The notes: a model not told the origin generated them from the sequence alone. Counted from the first letter of the stretch, positions 24,663-35,547 are shown. The stretch: DNA of 64,000 nucleotides from Streptomyces roseofulvus (GCF_039534915.1 NZ_BAAAWE010000001.1:5208001-5272000), one strand, 5' to 3'. Translations and numbers: made by a program.

Positions 24663-26063
24663 TCACGGCCGGGTCATGCGCAGCACGTCGAGGGCCTCGT
24701 CGAGCTGTGCGAGCGTGAGGTCGCCGCGGTCCACGTAACCGGCCTCCAGGACGACCTCGCGGATGGTCTTGCGCTCGGCGAGGGAGCGCTTGGCGACCTT
24801 GGCGGCCTCCTCGTAGCCGATGTACTTGTTCAGCGGGGTGACGACGGAGGGGGAGGACTCGGCGTACTCGCGGGCGCGCTCGGCGTTGGCGGTGATGCCG
24901 TCGACGGTGCGGTCGGCGAGGAGCCGGGAGGCGTTGGCCAGGAGCCGTACGGACTCCAGCAGGTTCTTGGCCATCACCGGGAGCATCACGTTGAGCTCGA
25001 AGTTGCCGGCCGCGCCGGCCACCGCGACGGTGGTGTCGTTGCCGGTGACCTGGGCGGCGACCATGAGGACCGCCTCCGGGATCACCGGGTTGACCTTGCC
25101 GGGCATGATCGAGGAGCCGGGCTGGAGGTCGGGGAGGTTGATCTCGGCCAGTCCGGTGCGCGGGCCGCTGGCCATCCAGCGCAGATCGTTGGCGATCTTG
25201 GTGAGGGAGACGGCGACGGTCCTGAGCTGGCCGGAGGTCTCCACCAGGGCGTCCCGGGCGCCCTGGGCCTCGAAGTGGTCGCGGGCCTCGGTGAAGGGCA
25301 GCCCGGTGGCGCGGGCGAGCTCGGCGATGACGGCGGCGGAGAAGCCGGGCGGGGTGTTGATGCCGGTGCCCACCGCGGTACCGCCGAGGGGGAGTTCGGC
25401 GAGCCGGGGGAGGGAGGCGCGGAGCCGTTCGACCCCGTACCTGACCTGGGCCGCGTAGCCGCCGAACTCCTGGCCCAGGGTGACCGGGGTGGCGTCCATG
25501 AGATGGGTGCGGCCGGACTTCACCACCGTCGCGAATTCGGCTGATTTTCGCTCCAGCGCGGCGGCCAGATGGTCGAGGGCCGGGATCAGGTCGCGGGTGA
25601 CGGCGGCGGTGGCGGCGATGTGGATGGAGGAGGGGAAGACGTCGTTGGACGACTGCGAGGCGTTCACGTGGTCGTTGGGGTGGACGGCCCGGTCGGCCGG
25701 CAGCCGCTCGCCGGCCAGGGTGGCCAGCACCTCGTTGGTGTTCATGTTCGAGGAGGTGCCGGAGCCGGTCTGGAAGACGTCGACCGGGAAGTGGTCGTCC
25801 CAGCGGCCCTCCGCGACCTCCTCGGCCGCGGCGGCGATCGCCTCCGCCCGGTCCCGGTCGATCACGCCGAGCTCGGCGTTGACCGTGGCGGCGGCGGCCT
25901 TGATCCGGGCCAGCGCCTCGATGTGGGCGCGCTCCAGGCGCTGCCCGGAGACGGGGAAGTTCTCCACGGCCCGCTGGGTCTGGGCCCGCCACTTGGCGTG
26001 GGCGGGGACCCGCACCTCGCCCATCGAGTCGTGCTCGACGCGGTAGCCCTCGGTGTCGTTCAT
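24663..26063 (-). CDS. fumC: Class II fumarate hydratase
   Basis: 466 residues, ATG preceded by GGGAGGACG. Family signature QPGSSIMPGKVNPVIPEAV holds the flexible catalytic loop with its Ser. The substrate-site strings TGSGTSSNMNTNEVLA, HPNDHVNASQSSNDVFP and KSGRTHLMDATPVTLGQEFG are present. This iron-independent homotetramer interconverts fumarate and malate in the TCA cycle. A class I iron-sulfur fumarase lies 3.8 kb away, so the strain can make fumarase under both iron-replete and iron-limited or oxidising conditions. Confidence 0.96.
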   Translation of the reverse strand: MNDTEGYRVEHDSMGEVRVPAHAKWRAQTQRAVENFPVSGQRLERAHIEALARIKAAAATVNAELGVIDRDRAEAIAAAAEEVAEGRWDDHFPVDVFQTGSGTSSNMNTNEVLATLAGERLPADRAVHPNDHVNASQSSNDVFPSSIHIAATAAVTRDLIPALDHLAAALERKSAEFATVVKSGRTHLMDATPVTLGQEFGGYAAQVRYGVERLRASLPRLAELPLGGTAVGTGINTPPGFSAAVIAELARATGLPFTEARDHFEAQGARDALVETSGQLRTVAVSLTKIANDLRWMASGPRTGLAEINLPDLQPGSSIMPGKVNPVIPEAVLMVAAQVTGNDTTVAVAGAAGNFELNVMLPVMAKNLLESVRLLANASRLLADRTVDGITANAERAREYAESSPSVVTPLNKYIGYEEAAKVAKRSLAERKTIREVVLEAGYVDRGDLTLAQLDEALDVLRMTRP

Positions 26064-26197
26064 GGTCGTTCGTCCTCCCGGGCGTGCTCAGCTTCCCCAA
26101 CATCCTCAAAAAGATGAGCACTTGTCTTGTTCGATGTATTCCCAAGGCGTGTACCGGCCAGTAAAAACCGTGGGTAACCCCACTTCCAGGAGGCGCA

Positions 26198-27724
26198 ATG
26201 ACGCGCACCAGGTACAGACTCCGGTGGCCCATCGCCGCCGTCGCCGCGGCCGCCGCCGCCCTCGGCTCCCTGACCGCCGCCCCCGCCGGAGCGGCCGACA
26301 CCGGTACGAGGGCCGCCGTCGCCTCCGTACCCCTGCCGCCCGAACTGGAGGCGATCCGGGCCGCCGAGGCCACGAAGATCTACGGCAGCCCCGAGGAACG
26401 CCCCCTCGACCAGCGCAGGACCGGCCTGATCTCGCTCGGCGACAGCGAGATCTCCGGCGAGGGCGTCGGCAGCTACGAGTCGCCCACCAACGGCCCCACC
26501 AACTGGTGCCACCGCTCGCCCGACGCGGCCATCCACCGCACCGGGATCCCCGCCGACCTCACCTTCAACGTCTCCTGCTCCGGCGCCTACACCGGCAACA
26601 TCCGGATCGGCGGGAGCAAGCAGTACGCGGACGAGCTGGTCCAGAGCGACAACCTCGCCGTCAAGGCCCGCAACACCCGCATCAAGATGGTGCTGCTCGT
26701 CGCCGGCGCCAACGACGACCTCCAGTTCGGCCCCGTCATGACCGACTGCGTCACCCGGTACGTGCTCAGCCAGGGCACCTGCGAGCCGAAGTACGCCCCC
26801 GGCTGGCAGGCCCGCGTCGACGCCCTCGTGCCCAAGGTCGAGCAGACCGTCCGCGACCTCAGGACCGTCATGCGGGACGCCGGGTACGCCGACGGCGACT
26901 ACAAGCTCGTCGTCATGGGCTACCCCAGCCCCATCGGCCCCGACTTCCACGACAACCCGAACTTCCCCGGCAAGCTGAGCTGCGGCGGCATGGGCTACGA
27001 CTCCGACACCAAGTGGGGCCGGAACGTCGCCGTGCCCGCCTTCGAGCGCGGCATGCGCAAGGTCGCCGCCTCCACCGGCGCCGTCTACCTCGACAACTCG
27101 CGGCTCTTCCACGGCCACGAGGTCTGCATGGAGGACACCTGGGCCCGGGGCCTCTACATCGACCTCTCCAAGCCCGGCGGCATCGACGAGAACTCCACCC
27201 GCCAGTCCTTCCACCCCAACAAGAGCGGCCACGCCGCCTTCGCCTCCTGCCTGACCCAGCTCTACGGCTCGGGCCTGCGCGAGGCGAGCTGCGCCGACGT
27301 GAACTCCTCCGGCACCCCGACGCTCTTCCCGCTCGCCTGGGACGACGTCTACAAGCCGCTGCGGAACGAGGCGACCGGCAACTGCCTCGACGTGAACGCC
27401 TCCGAGTCCGCCAACGGCACCGCCGTCCTCGGCTGGGACTGCCACGGCGGCCGCAACCAGGGCTGGTGGTACGACTCCGCCCGGAAGACCGTCCACACCG
27501 AACTCACCCAGGACCGCTGCCTGGACGTGCCCGGAGCCGCCTACCAGGCCGGCAAGGCGCTCATCGTCTGGAACTGCTCCGGCGCCGCCAACCAGAGGTT
27601 CGTCCGCGACGGTGCCACGATCCGGCCCGCCGCCGCGACCGGCCTCTGCCTGACGCAGGGGGCGGCGAAGGAGCCGGTCCGGCTCCAGACCTGCAACGGC
27701 TCCGCGAACCAGAGGTTCGCTTAG
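26198..27724 (+). CDS. Secreted SGNH/GDSL-type esterase with C-terminal ricin-type lectin domain
   Basis: 508 residues. Signal peptide ~1-33 (ends APAGAADT). The SGNH hydrolase spans ~75-370: block I SLGDSEISGEG with the nucleophile Ser, block III LLVAGANDDLQFG, and block V SFHPNKSGHAAF with the catalytic His. Cysteines are abundant, as expected outside the cell. The last ~120 residues form a ricin-B (beta-trefoil) domain with repeats such as GNCLDVNASESANGTAVLGW and RCLDVPGAAYQAGKAL, binding a polysaccharide. Likely an extracellular acyl- or acetyl-esterase directed to plant or fungal polymers. Confidence 0.88.
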   Translation: MTRTRYRLRWPIAAVAAAAAALGSLTAAPAGAADTGTRAAVASVPLPPELEAIRAAEATKIYGSPEERPLDQRRTGLISLGDSEISGEGVGSYESPTNGPTNWCHRSPDAAIHRTGIPADLTFNVSCSGAYTGNIRIGGSKQYADELVQSDNLAVKARNTRIKMVLLVAGANDDLQFGPVMTDCVTRYVLSQGTCEPKYAPGWQARVDALVPKVEQTVRDLRTVMRDAGYADGDYKLVVMGYPSPIGPDFHDNPNFPGKLSCGGMGYDSDTKWGRNVAVPAFERGMRKVAASTGAVYLDNSRLFHGHEVCMEDTWARGLYIDLSKPGGIDENSTRQSFHPNKSGHAAFASCLTQLYGSGLREASCADVNSSGTPTLFPLAWDDVYKPLRNEATGNCLDVNASESANGTAVLGWDCHGGRNQGWWYDSARKTVHTELTQDRCLDVPGAAYQAGKALIVWNCSGAANQRFVRDGATIRPAAATGLCLTQGAAKEPVRLQTCNGSANQRFA

Positions 27725-27765
27725 CCGACGGGCCGGAAGTCCGCCCGGCCCGCGGCCCGATGACC

Positions 27766-27805
27766 GCCGTGGCCCTCCGTCCGGTGCGGGACGGGGGGCC
27801 ACGGC
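27766..27805. terminator. Bidirectional hairpin terminator
   Basis: Long stem pairing 27766-27782 with 27788-27805 (outer 10 bp perfect, inner part with one bulge) between two convergent genes. Confidence 0.7.
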
Positions 27806-27809
27806 CGCC

Positions 27810-28427
27810 TCAGGAGAGGGTGAGGCTCGACTTCGCCAGCTCGTAGGCCGGAAGCATCTCGCGGTGCTCCTCCGTGTCCAGGCCGCCGAGGTGGAGGATG
27901 ACCGCCCCCTTCGGCGTGGCGACCGCGAAGGCCCGCTCCTCCTTGCTCTCGCCCAGCACCTCGTTGTGGAAGGTGTACGTGACCTCCACCGCCGGCACGC
28001 CGCCGGCCCGGGTGTCCCGGTAGACGACGTCCGAGGTCTTCTTCGCGGCCCGCACGAAGCCTTCGAGGGCCGGACGGGCCGGACCCTTCGCCGTCCAGAC
28101 CCGGATGAAGCCGATGTTCCCGGCACGCTTGGCGTCGACCTCGCAGCGCACGATCGCCGGCCCCTGGCGGGTCAGCGCGGCGAACTCCGGATCCTCGGGG
28201 TTCTCGATCGCCTCCGGCCGCCAGTCCTCGGCGAGCGAGAAGGAGACGGGAAGCGCGCAGGCGGTGCCGGGGCCGCCGACGGACACCACGGACTTCGGCG
28301 ACGGCGTCGGCGTGGGCGACGTCGCCGCGGCCGCCGGCGCGGCGGCCGGCTCCGGGGTCGTACCGCAGGCGGTCAGCAGGGCCGCCGCGAGCAGGGCGGT
28401 ACGGAGGAAGGGGGCTCTGGCCGGCAT
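27810..28427 (-). CDS. Putative lipoprotein
   Basis: 205 residues from an ATG at 28427. The signal sequence ends in the lipobox LTAC-G, making Cys ~20 the lipidated residue. A Pro/Ala/Thr linker (~24-50) leads to a ~150-residue domain with CALPVSFSLAEDWRPEAI and HLGGLDTEEHREMLPAYELA. This resembles the extracytoplasmic lipoprotein domain common in Streptomyces (LpqN/LpqT-like fold is possible), with no assigned ligand. It is divergent from the allene-oxide-cyclase-like gene. Confidence 0.78.
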   Translation of the reverse strand: MPARAPFLRTALLAAALLTACGTTPEPAAAPAAAATSPTPTPSPKSVVSVGGPGTACALPVSFSLAEDWRPEAIENPEDPEFAALTRQGPAIVRCEVDAKRAGNIGFIRVWTAKGPARPALEGFVRAAKKTSDVVYRDTRAGGVPAVEVTYTFHNEVLGESKEERAFAVATPKGAVILHLGGLDTEEHREMLPAYELAKSSLTLS

Positions 28428-28528
28428 GGCCCCATCATCCCCGACGGCGTGCGTCACCCGGACGGCGGCAGCACAATGTGAGGACGGCCCGCAGGGGGGA
28501 GATCCACACCCTGCCAGGGAGGCACCCC

Positions 28529-29029
28529 ATGACTGGGAGCTACAGGAGGATCGGCGCCCTCGGCGCCGCGACCGTGGCCGCCGTCGCCTTCGCGTCCGCC
28601 GCACCGGTCGCCGCCGCACCCGCCGTCGACGGCTTCGAGTTCACCCTCTACTCCAAAGAGGTCCCGGCGGACGAGAGCGGTGACGAGACCGGCCGGGCCC
28701 CCGAGGTCGGGGACTCCTTCGCCTTCGCCGACGTCCTCTCGCGCACCAAGGGCGGCGAGTCGGTCGGCCGGGACGGCGTCACGTGCACCGTGGTGCGCGC
28801 CGGAAACCCGGCCGACCTGCTCTGCGTCGGCACCTTCGTCCTGAACGGCGGCCCGGGCGGCCAGCTCACCGGGCAGAACCTGACCTCCTTCGACCCCTCG
28901 AACGAGGCCCCCGCCGCCTTCGACATCGCGGTCACCGGCGGCACCGGCGACTTCAAGGACGCCCGCGGCTACATCCGCTCCACTCCCGACGGGGACTATG
29001 CGAAGCTGGAGTTCCACATCACCCGGTAG
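28529..29029 (+). CDS. Secreted allene oxide cyclase/dirigent-like barrel protein
   Basis: 166 residues from an ATG at 28529 with AGGGAGG upstream. Signal peptide ~1-33 (ends APVAAAPA). The mature part follows the AOC-barrel pattern: DSFAFADVLSRTKGGESVGR, then CTVVRAGNPADLLCVGTF, and the C-terminal FDIAVTGGTGDFKDARGYI with GDYAKLEFHI. Two Cys could form a disulfide. Bacterial members are uncharacterised; in plants the fold serves cyclases and dirigent proteins. Similarity is to the fold, so the reaction is not inferred. Confidence 0.78.
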   Translation: MTGSYRRIGALGAATVAAVAFASAAPVAAAPAVDGFEFTLYSKEVPADESGDETGRAPEVGDSFAFADVLSRTKGGESVGRDGVTCTVVRAGNPADLLCVGTFVLNGGPGGQLTGQNLTSFDPSNEAPAAFDIAVTGGTGDFKDARGYIRSTPDGDYAKLEFHITR

Positions 29030-29065
29030 GTCTCCTGCCGCTCTTCCCCGCTCTTCCCCGCTCTC

Positions 29066-29692
29066 CTACGAGAGCTTGCCGTAGTCCGGCAGCTTGAAGG
29101 CGCGCTCGGCGTGACCGCCGACGATGTCGGTCGTGTTGTTCCCGATGTTCGCGATGATCGTGTAGCCCATGGCCTCGATCTCGGCGCGCTTCTCCGTCTT
29201 GTAGGCGCTGACCTCGGCGAACAGGTCGGGCAGCGAGCGCACGTACAGCCCGTCCACCGGGTAGCCGACCTGCTTCAGGTTCCACTCGGTGAGGGAGTGG
29301 ATGATCCCGGGGCGGGCGGTCACGAAGAAGACCTTCACCCCGCGGGCGTGCGCGTCCCTGACCAGGGAGCGGATCTCGGGGATGGCCGGGGTGGGCAGCT
29401 CCCAGAACGGGTGGAAGTCCGTCTCCAGGGAGCTGTTGTCGATGTCGAGGACGATCGCCTGCCGCTGGGTGCCTGCGTCCCCGGCCCGCGCCTCGATGTA
29501 GGGCCGCGCCTCGGCGACGACGGCGGCGACGTCCCGGCGCCAGGTCGTGTAGTCCACCCCCTCGACCGCGGCGGCGGAGGTGTGGTGGCCGTCGGGATCG
29601 GCGGCGGAGGCGGCGGGCGCGGGCCCGACGAGGAGGAGGGCCGTCAGGCCGAGGACGGCGGTGGCCGTCGCGGTGGTCCGGGTGGAGGGCAT
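29066..29692 (-). CDS. Secreted HAD-superfamily acid phosphatase (class B/lipoprotein-5-nucleotidase type)
   Basis: 208 residues from the ATG at 29692 with GGGAG upstream. Signal peptide ~1-30 (ends APAASAADPD). HAD motif I is IVLDIDNSSLETD (nucleophile and acid-base Asp), motif II VFFVTARPGII (Thr), and the later KTEKRAEIEA supplies the Lys. Motif IV is less clear, IANIGNNTTDIVGGHA. It should hydrolyse phosphomonoesters outside the cell to release phosphate. Convergent with the AOC-barrel gene. Confidence 0.85.
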   Translation of the reverse strand: MPSTRTTATATAVLGLTALLLVGPAPAASAADPDGHHTSAAAVEGVDYTTWRRDVAAVVAEARPYIEARAGDAGTQRQAIVLDIDNSSLETDFHPFWELPTPAIPEIRSLVRDAHARGVKVFFVTARPGIIHSLTEWNLKQVGYPVDGLYVRSLPDLFAEVSAYKTEKRAEIEAMGYTIIANIGNNTTDIVGGHAERAFKLPDYGKLS

Positions 29693-29858
29693 GGGGGGCT
29701 CCCGAGTGGTCGACCGTCTCAGTGGTTGACATGCTCGCGACCCATACTGACCAGTAAGTGGCCGGCTGACTACCGTTCGGTAGCGACTTTCGGAGCGGGA
29801 CATGACGCCGCCCCCGGTCCGTCCGCGCGGACCGGGGGCGGCGGAGTGCTACCCGGGG

Positions 29859-31544
<1,686 letters not shown>

Positions 31545-31764
31545 TCCTCACTCGGCAGACAGCAGCGCGCCGCCTCCGTTGGCGGGCGCGCCCTCCAGCG
31601 TAGAACGCGGGCGCGGCGCCGATCCTGTGAGGTAAGGCTCACCAGGCGGCGGGACCGCGCCGATGTGGAGTGTTCCGCCGCGGGCCGCCGTGTCCCGTCC
31701 CCTAGGGGAGAGATGGGGGTTCGGGGCCCTGGTCGCGATCTATCGCGTGTGCCAGGGTGGACGG

Positions 31765-32589
31765 GTGGACCTCGAAAAGCAGCCCGACCCCGCGCAGCGG
31801 CCCGTCCCCGCCCCGCCCGAGGCACCGGCCCCGCCCGTCGCTCCGGCGCCTCCCGCCGCGCCCGAGGCGCCGACCGCGCCGGTCCCGCCGACCGCGCCGG
31901 TCCCACCCGCCGCGCCGGCGGCACCCGTGCCTCCGGCCGCTCCCGGGTACGCGGATCCCCAGGGCGCGCTCCGGGCCTCGGACGCCGACCGGGACCGGGT
32001 CGCGGACATCCTCGCCGAGGCGCTGGCGCAGGGGCGGCTGGACGCGGAGGAGCACGCGGAGCGGGTCGAGGCGGTCTACCGGGCGAAGACCGTGGGCGAA
32101 CTGGAGCCGATCGTGCGGGACCTGCCGGCCGCGGACCGGGGTCCGTCCGCCGCGCGGCCGCAGCCGGCCCCGGCGGCGTACGGCCCGGAGGACGTGGAGG
32201 GGAACGCGGACCAGTTGCTCGCGGTCTTCTCCAGCACCACCCGCAAGGGCCGCTGGCGGGTCGCCCGCCGCACCAACGCCTTCGCGATCTTCGGGAACAT
32301 CGAGATCGACCTGACCGAGGCGATCTTCGCCCAGCCGCTCACCACCATCAACGCCACCTCGATCTTCGGGAACGTGGAGATCCGCGTCCCGGAGAACATC
32401 AGCCTGCGCGGCTCCGGCACCGGCGTCCTCGGGAACTTCGAGGTCACCACCCTGGAAGGGGTGGACCCCCAGGCACCGCTGGTGGTGGTCAACGGCTACG
32501 CGGTGTGCGGGAACGTGGAGGCGAGACCCAAGCGCGGCAAGTGGGTCGTCGACCTCCAGAGCAAGATCCGCAAGCACCTCGGGCACTGA
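31765..32589 (+). CDS. DUF1707 protein with LiaF-like C-terminal domain
   Basis: 274 residues from a GTG at 31765 with AGGGTGG upstream. Residues ~5-65 are a Pro/Ala repeat region. The DUF1707 SHOCT-like helical module follows (LRASDADRDRVADILAEA, then LDAEEHAERVEAVYRAKTVG), and the C-terminal ~115 residues match the LiaF/DUF2154 beta-helix (FGNIEIDLTEA, INATSIFGNVEIRVPENI). No transmembrane helix is seen. These proteins are linked to cell-wall-stress control, but this member's role is not known. Confidence 0.85.
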   Translation: MDLEKQPDPAQRPVPAPPEAPAPPVAPAPPAAPEAPTAPVPPTAPVPPAAPAAPVPPAAPGYADPQGALRASDADRDRVADILAEALAQGRLDAEEHAERVEAVYRAKTVGELEPIVRDLPAADRGPSAARPQPAPAAYGPEDVEGNADQLLAVFSSTTRKGRWRVARRTNAFAIFGNIEIDLTEAIFAQPLTTINATSIFGNVEIRVPENISLRGSGTGVLGNFEVTTLEGVDPQAPLVVVNGYAVCGNVEARPKRGKWVVDLQSKIRKHLGH

Positions 32590-32740
32590 TCTCCGGCGGG
32601 TTCCGGCCAGTGGCTGACCGGAATTCGTCACCTGCGCTCCGGACTCCGGATGGGAGCCGTACGCAGTGCATAGGCGCGCGCACAGCGGGTAGGGCTCGTT
32701 CATCGCTGCTCGCTCGCGAAGCCGTCGTCAGGAGTAGACC

Positions 32741-33112
32741 GTGCTGCAACTGCCGCATCAGCCCCTCCAGGTAGCCCCCGTGCCGCCCCAGCGCGCCCCC
32801 GCGCGGGCGGACGAGGAGGGGCCCTGGCACGCGGAGGCGGTGTGCCGCCGGGACGAGGCCGGCCTCTTCTTCGCCCCCTCCAAGGAGCCGACCGCCGCGC
32901 GACTCGCCCGCGAGGAGGCGGCCAAGCGCGTCTGCGCCCGCTGCCCCGTGATGGTCGACTGCCGGGAGCACGCGCTGCTCCAGCCGGAGCCGTACGGCGT
33001 GTGGGGCGGGCTCACCGCCGCCGAGCGCCGGGTGGTGCTGGCCCGCCGCCGGCGCCGCGAGGTGGAGCTCCGCAAGGCGGCCGCGGCCGACCGGATCGCG
33101 CAGGCCGGCTGA
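32741..33112 (+). CDS. WhiB-like (Wbl) iron-sulfur regulator
   Basis: 123 residues, GTG start preceded by CAGGAG. The four cluster-binding Cys are in AVCRRDEAGLFF and RVCARCPVMVDCREHAL (C-x2-C-x5-C). The G-[IVW]-W-G-G turn is GVWGGLTAAERR, followed by a basic C-terminal DNA-binding tail (VVLARRRRREVELRK). Wbl proteins bind sigma factor region 4 and DNA and control differentiation or redox responses. Position beside glpX recalls S. coelicolor wblI, from memory only. Confidence 0.9.
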   Translation: MLQLPHQPLQVAPVPPQRAPARADEEGPWHAEAVCRRDEAGLFFAPSKEPTAARLAREEAAKRVCARCPVMVDCREHALLQPEPYGVWGGLTAAERRVVLARRRRREVELRKAAAADRIAQAG

Positions 33113-33152
33113 CGGTCCGCGGCCGGTCCCGCGGCGACGCGCCCGTACGGGA

Positions 33153-33185
33153 AGGGGCGCCCCCACCGCACACGGGGGCGCCCCT
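33153..33185. terminator. Bidirectional hairpin terminator
   Basis: Perfect 12-bp stem (33153-33164 with 33174-33185) and a 9-nt loop between the convergent wbl and glpX genes. Confidence 0.8.
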
Positions 33186-33209
33186 CTTCGCTGCCGTCGT
33201 CGGGCCGGG

Positions 33210-34241
33210 TCAGTTCGCCCGGTCGAAGTCGATCTGGCTGTACGCGCGCAGCTTCGCGAGCCGGTGCGTGGAGTCGATCTGGCGGATCGTGCCCGACTTC
33301 GAGCGCATGACCAGCGACTGGGTGGTCGCGGTCTCGGAGCGGTAGCGCACCCCGCGCAGCAGCTCGCCGTCGGTGATGCCGGTGGCGACGAAGAAGACGT
33401 TGTCGCCGCTGACCAGGTCGGTCGTGGTGAGGACCCGGTCCAGGTCGTGGCCCGCGTCGAGGGCCTTCTGGCGCTCGGCGTCGTCCTTCGGCCACAGCTT
33501 GCCCTGGATGACACCGCCCAGGCACTTGATGGCGCAGGCCGAGATGATGCCCTCGGGGGTGCCGCCGATGCCCATGAGCAGGTCGACGCCGGTGCCCTCG
33601 CGGGCGGCCATGATCGAGCCGGCCACGTCGCCGTCGGAGATGAACTTGATCCGGGCGCCGGTCTCGCGGATCTCCTTGACCATGCCCTCGTGGCGGGGGC
33701 GGTCCAGGATGACCACGGTGACGTCCTCGGCGTTCATGCCCTTCGCCTTGGCGACCCGGCGGATGTTGACCGAGACGGGCGCGTTGATGTCGACGAAGTC
33801 GGCGGCCTCGGGGCCGGTGACCAGCTTGTCCATGTAGAAGACCGCGGACGGGTCGAACATGGAGCCGCGGTCGGCGGCGGCGAGCACGGCGATGGCGTTC
33901 GGCATGCCCTTGGCGTTCAGGGTCGTGCCGTCGATCGGGTCCACGGCGATGTCGACCTCGGCGCCGGTGCCGTCGCCGACCCGCTCGCCGTTGAAGAGCA
34001 TCGGCGCTTCGTCCTTCTCGCCCTCGCCGATGACGACGACGCCGTTCATCGAGACGGTCGAGATGAGGGTCCGCATGGCGTTGACCGCGGCGCCGTCCGC
34101 GCCGATCTTGTCGCCGCGGCCGACCCAGCGGCCCGCCGCCATGGCGGCGGCCTCGGTCACGCGGACCAGTTCGAGGGCGAGGTTGCGGTCGGGAGCCTCG
34201 GGAGAGACCTCAAGCTCGGGAGGGAGGTGGTGCTCGGTCAT
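33210..34241 (-). CDS. glpX: Class II fructose-1,6-bisphosphatase
   Basis: 343 residues, ATG start with AAAGG upstream. The metal site is VDIAVDPIDGTTLNAKGMPN, with VVIGEGEKDEAPML preceding it and DLLMGIGGTPEGIISACAIK supplying later ligands. It dephosphorylates fructose 1,6-bisphosphate in gluconeogenesis. Actinobacteria usually have this class as their main FBPase. It is divergent from the DUF4245 gene. Confidence 0.95.
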   Translation of the reverse strand: MTEHHLPPELEVSPEAPDRNLALELVRVTEAAAMAAGRWVGRGDKIGADGAAVNAMRTLISTVSMNGVVVIGEGEKDEAPMLFNGERVGDGTGAEVDIAVDPIDGTTLNAKGMPNAIAVLAAADRGSMFDPSAVFYMDKLVTGPEAADFVDINAPVSVNIRRVAKAKGMNAEDVTVVILDRPRHEGMVKEIRETGARIKFISDGDVAGSIMAAREGTGVDLLMGIGGTPEGIISACAIKCLGGVIQGKLWPKDDAERQKALDAGHDLDRVLTTTDLVSGDNVFFVATGITDGELLRGVRYRSETATTQSLVMRSKSGTIRQIDSTHRLAKLRAYSQIDFDRAN

Positions 34242-34368
34242 CGGAGCGCACCTTTCTGTACGACGACGGCCGGAAAAAAGGAGGGTGCTGCGACTCTATC
34301 GCCAGGTCGACATATTGAGCAGAGGGGCCCACGTATGAGCGCCGGACCCGGATGCGACGATATGGGGC

Positions 34369-34893
34369 GTGGCAGCTAAGCGAGGCAGGCAGACGGTACG
34401 CGGGATGTTCCAGTCCCTCGGGGTGATCATGGTCGCTGCGGGGGTCATGTATCTCTTCATCCCGCACGACGAGGACGCGGAACCGGTGAAGGCCAAGGAC
34501 TACCGGGTCGAGCTGGTCACGGCGCAGCGCGCGGCCCCCTACCCGGTGCTGGCCCCCCAGGGCCTCGGCGACGGATGGAAGGCGACGGTCGTCTCGTACA
34601 AGCGCGAGCAGGGCGACGCCTGGCAGCTCGGCTTCCTCTCGCCGGACACCCAGTACGTGTCGGTGAACCAGTCGACGACGGAGCCGAAGAAGTTCGTGCC
34701 CAAGGTCACGCACGAGGCGAAGAACACCGGGAAGACGCAGACGGTGGCCGGCCAGGAGTGGCAGCGCTGGGAGGGCCCCAAGTACGACGCGCTGGTCCGG
34801 ACCGACGGCGGCGCGACCACCGTCGTGACCGGTACGGCGTCCTTCGACACGCTCGCGGAGATGGCGGGCGCGCTCCGCGCCCAGAAGGTCTGA
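34369..34893 (+). CDS. DUF4245 membrane-anchored protein
   Basis: 174 residues, GTG start with no Shine-Dalgarno and a CGATAT box ending 5 nt before it, so probably leaderless. A short basic N-terminus and one transmembrane helix (~14-31) lead to an exposed domain with the DUF4245 strings RAAPYPVLAPQGLGDGWKAT and WQLGFLSPDTQYVSVNQS. Function unknown. Its last codon and stop (GTC TGA) lie inside the 35-bp inverted repeat shared with the convergent nitroreductase gene. Confidence 0.83.
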   Translation: MAAKRGRQTVRGMFQSLGVIMVAAGVMYLFIPHDEDAEPVKAKDYRVELVTAQRAAPYPVLAPQGLGDGWKATVVSYKREQGDAWQLGFLSPDTQYVSVNQSTTEPKKFVPKVTHEAKNTGKTQTVAGQEWQRWEGPKYDALVRTDGGATTVVTGTASFDTLAEMAGALRAQKV

Positions 34894-34962
34894 CGCGCTC
34901 CACACGAGAGAACCCCCCGGTGCAGGGCACCGGGGGGTTCTCTCGTGTGGAGCGCGTCAGAC
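34888..34962. terminator. 35-bp perfect inverted repeat containing two stop codons
   Basis: 34888-34922 and 34928-34962 are exact reverse complements around a 5-nt CAGGG loop. The outer GTC TGA of each arm is the last Val codon plus stop of each convergent gene. The hairpin is probably a bidirectional terminator, but the stem is more than twice as long as the others here. Confidence 0.9.
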
Positions 34963-35547
34963 GGTCGTGACGACGTCGTCGAAGGCCAGGCGCGGGGAGC
35001 GCGGGAACCAGGCGTCCTCGCCCGGCTTGCCGATGTTGACGACCATCAGCGGGGTGTGGTCGTCGTCCAGGAACTCCTTCTGGACGCCGGCGAAGTCCAG
35101 GCCGGTCATCGGGCCGGCGGCGAGGCCGGCGGCACGGACGCCCACGATGAAGTACGCGGCCTGCAGGGCGGCGTTCAGCAGCGCGGAGCCCTCGCGGACC
35201 GGGCGCTCCGAGAAGAACATGTCCTTGGCCTGCGGGAAGTGCGGGAGCAGGGCCGGGAGCTCCTCGTGGAACTCGTTGTCCGCGGAGAGGATCGCGACCA
35301 GCGGGGCGGCGGCGGTCTTGGCCTGGTTGCCCTCGGCCATGTGCTTGACCAGGCGCTCGCGGGCCTCGGGGGAGCGGACCAGCGTGATGCGCAGCGGGGT
35401 CTGGTTGAAGGCGGTCGGGCCGTACTTCACCAGGTCGTAGATCGCCTGGACCTGCTCGTCGGTCACCGGCTCGTCGGTGAAGGTGTTGGCGGTGCGGGCC
35501 TCGCGGAAGAGGAGGTCCTGGGCGGCGGGGTCGAGAACGAGGGACAT
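34957..35547 (-). CDS. Malonic semialdehyde reductase / RutE-type nitroreductase
   Basis: 196 residues, ATG with GGAAGG upstream. Typical RutE/HadB strings: EARTANTFTDEPVTDEQV, YGPTAFNQTPLRITLVRS, EGSALLNAALQAAYFIVG and the C-terminal PRSPRLAFDDVVTTV. This FMN-dependent fold reduces malonic semialdehyde in pyrimidine breakdown in E. coli; no other Rut genes are nearby, so the physiological substrate is uncertain. The 3' end lies in the 35-bp inverted repeat. Confidence 0.85.
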   Translation of the reverse strand: MSLVLDPAAQDLLFREARTANTFTDEPVTDEQVQAIYDLVKYGPTAFNQTPLRITLVRSPEARERLVKHMAEGNQAKTAAAPLVAILSADNEFHEELPALLPHFPQAKDMFFSERPVREGSALLNAALQAAYFIVGVRAAGLAAGPMTGLDFAGVQKEFLDDDHTPLMVVNIGKPGEDAWFPRSPRLAFDDVVTTV

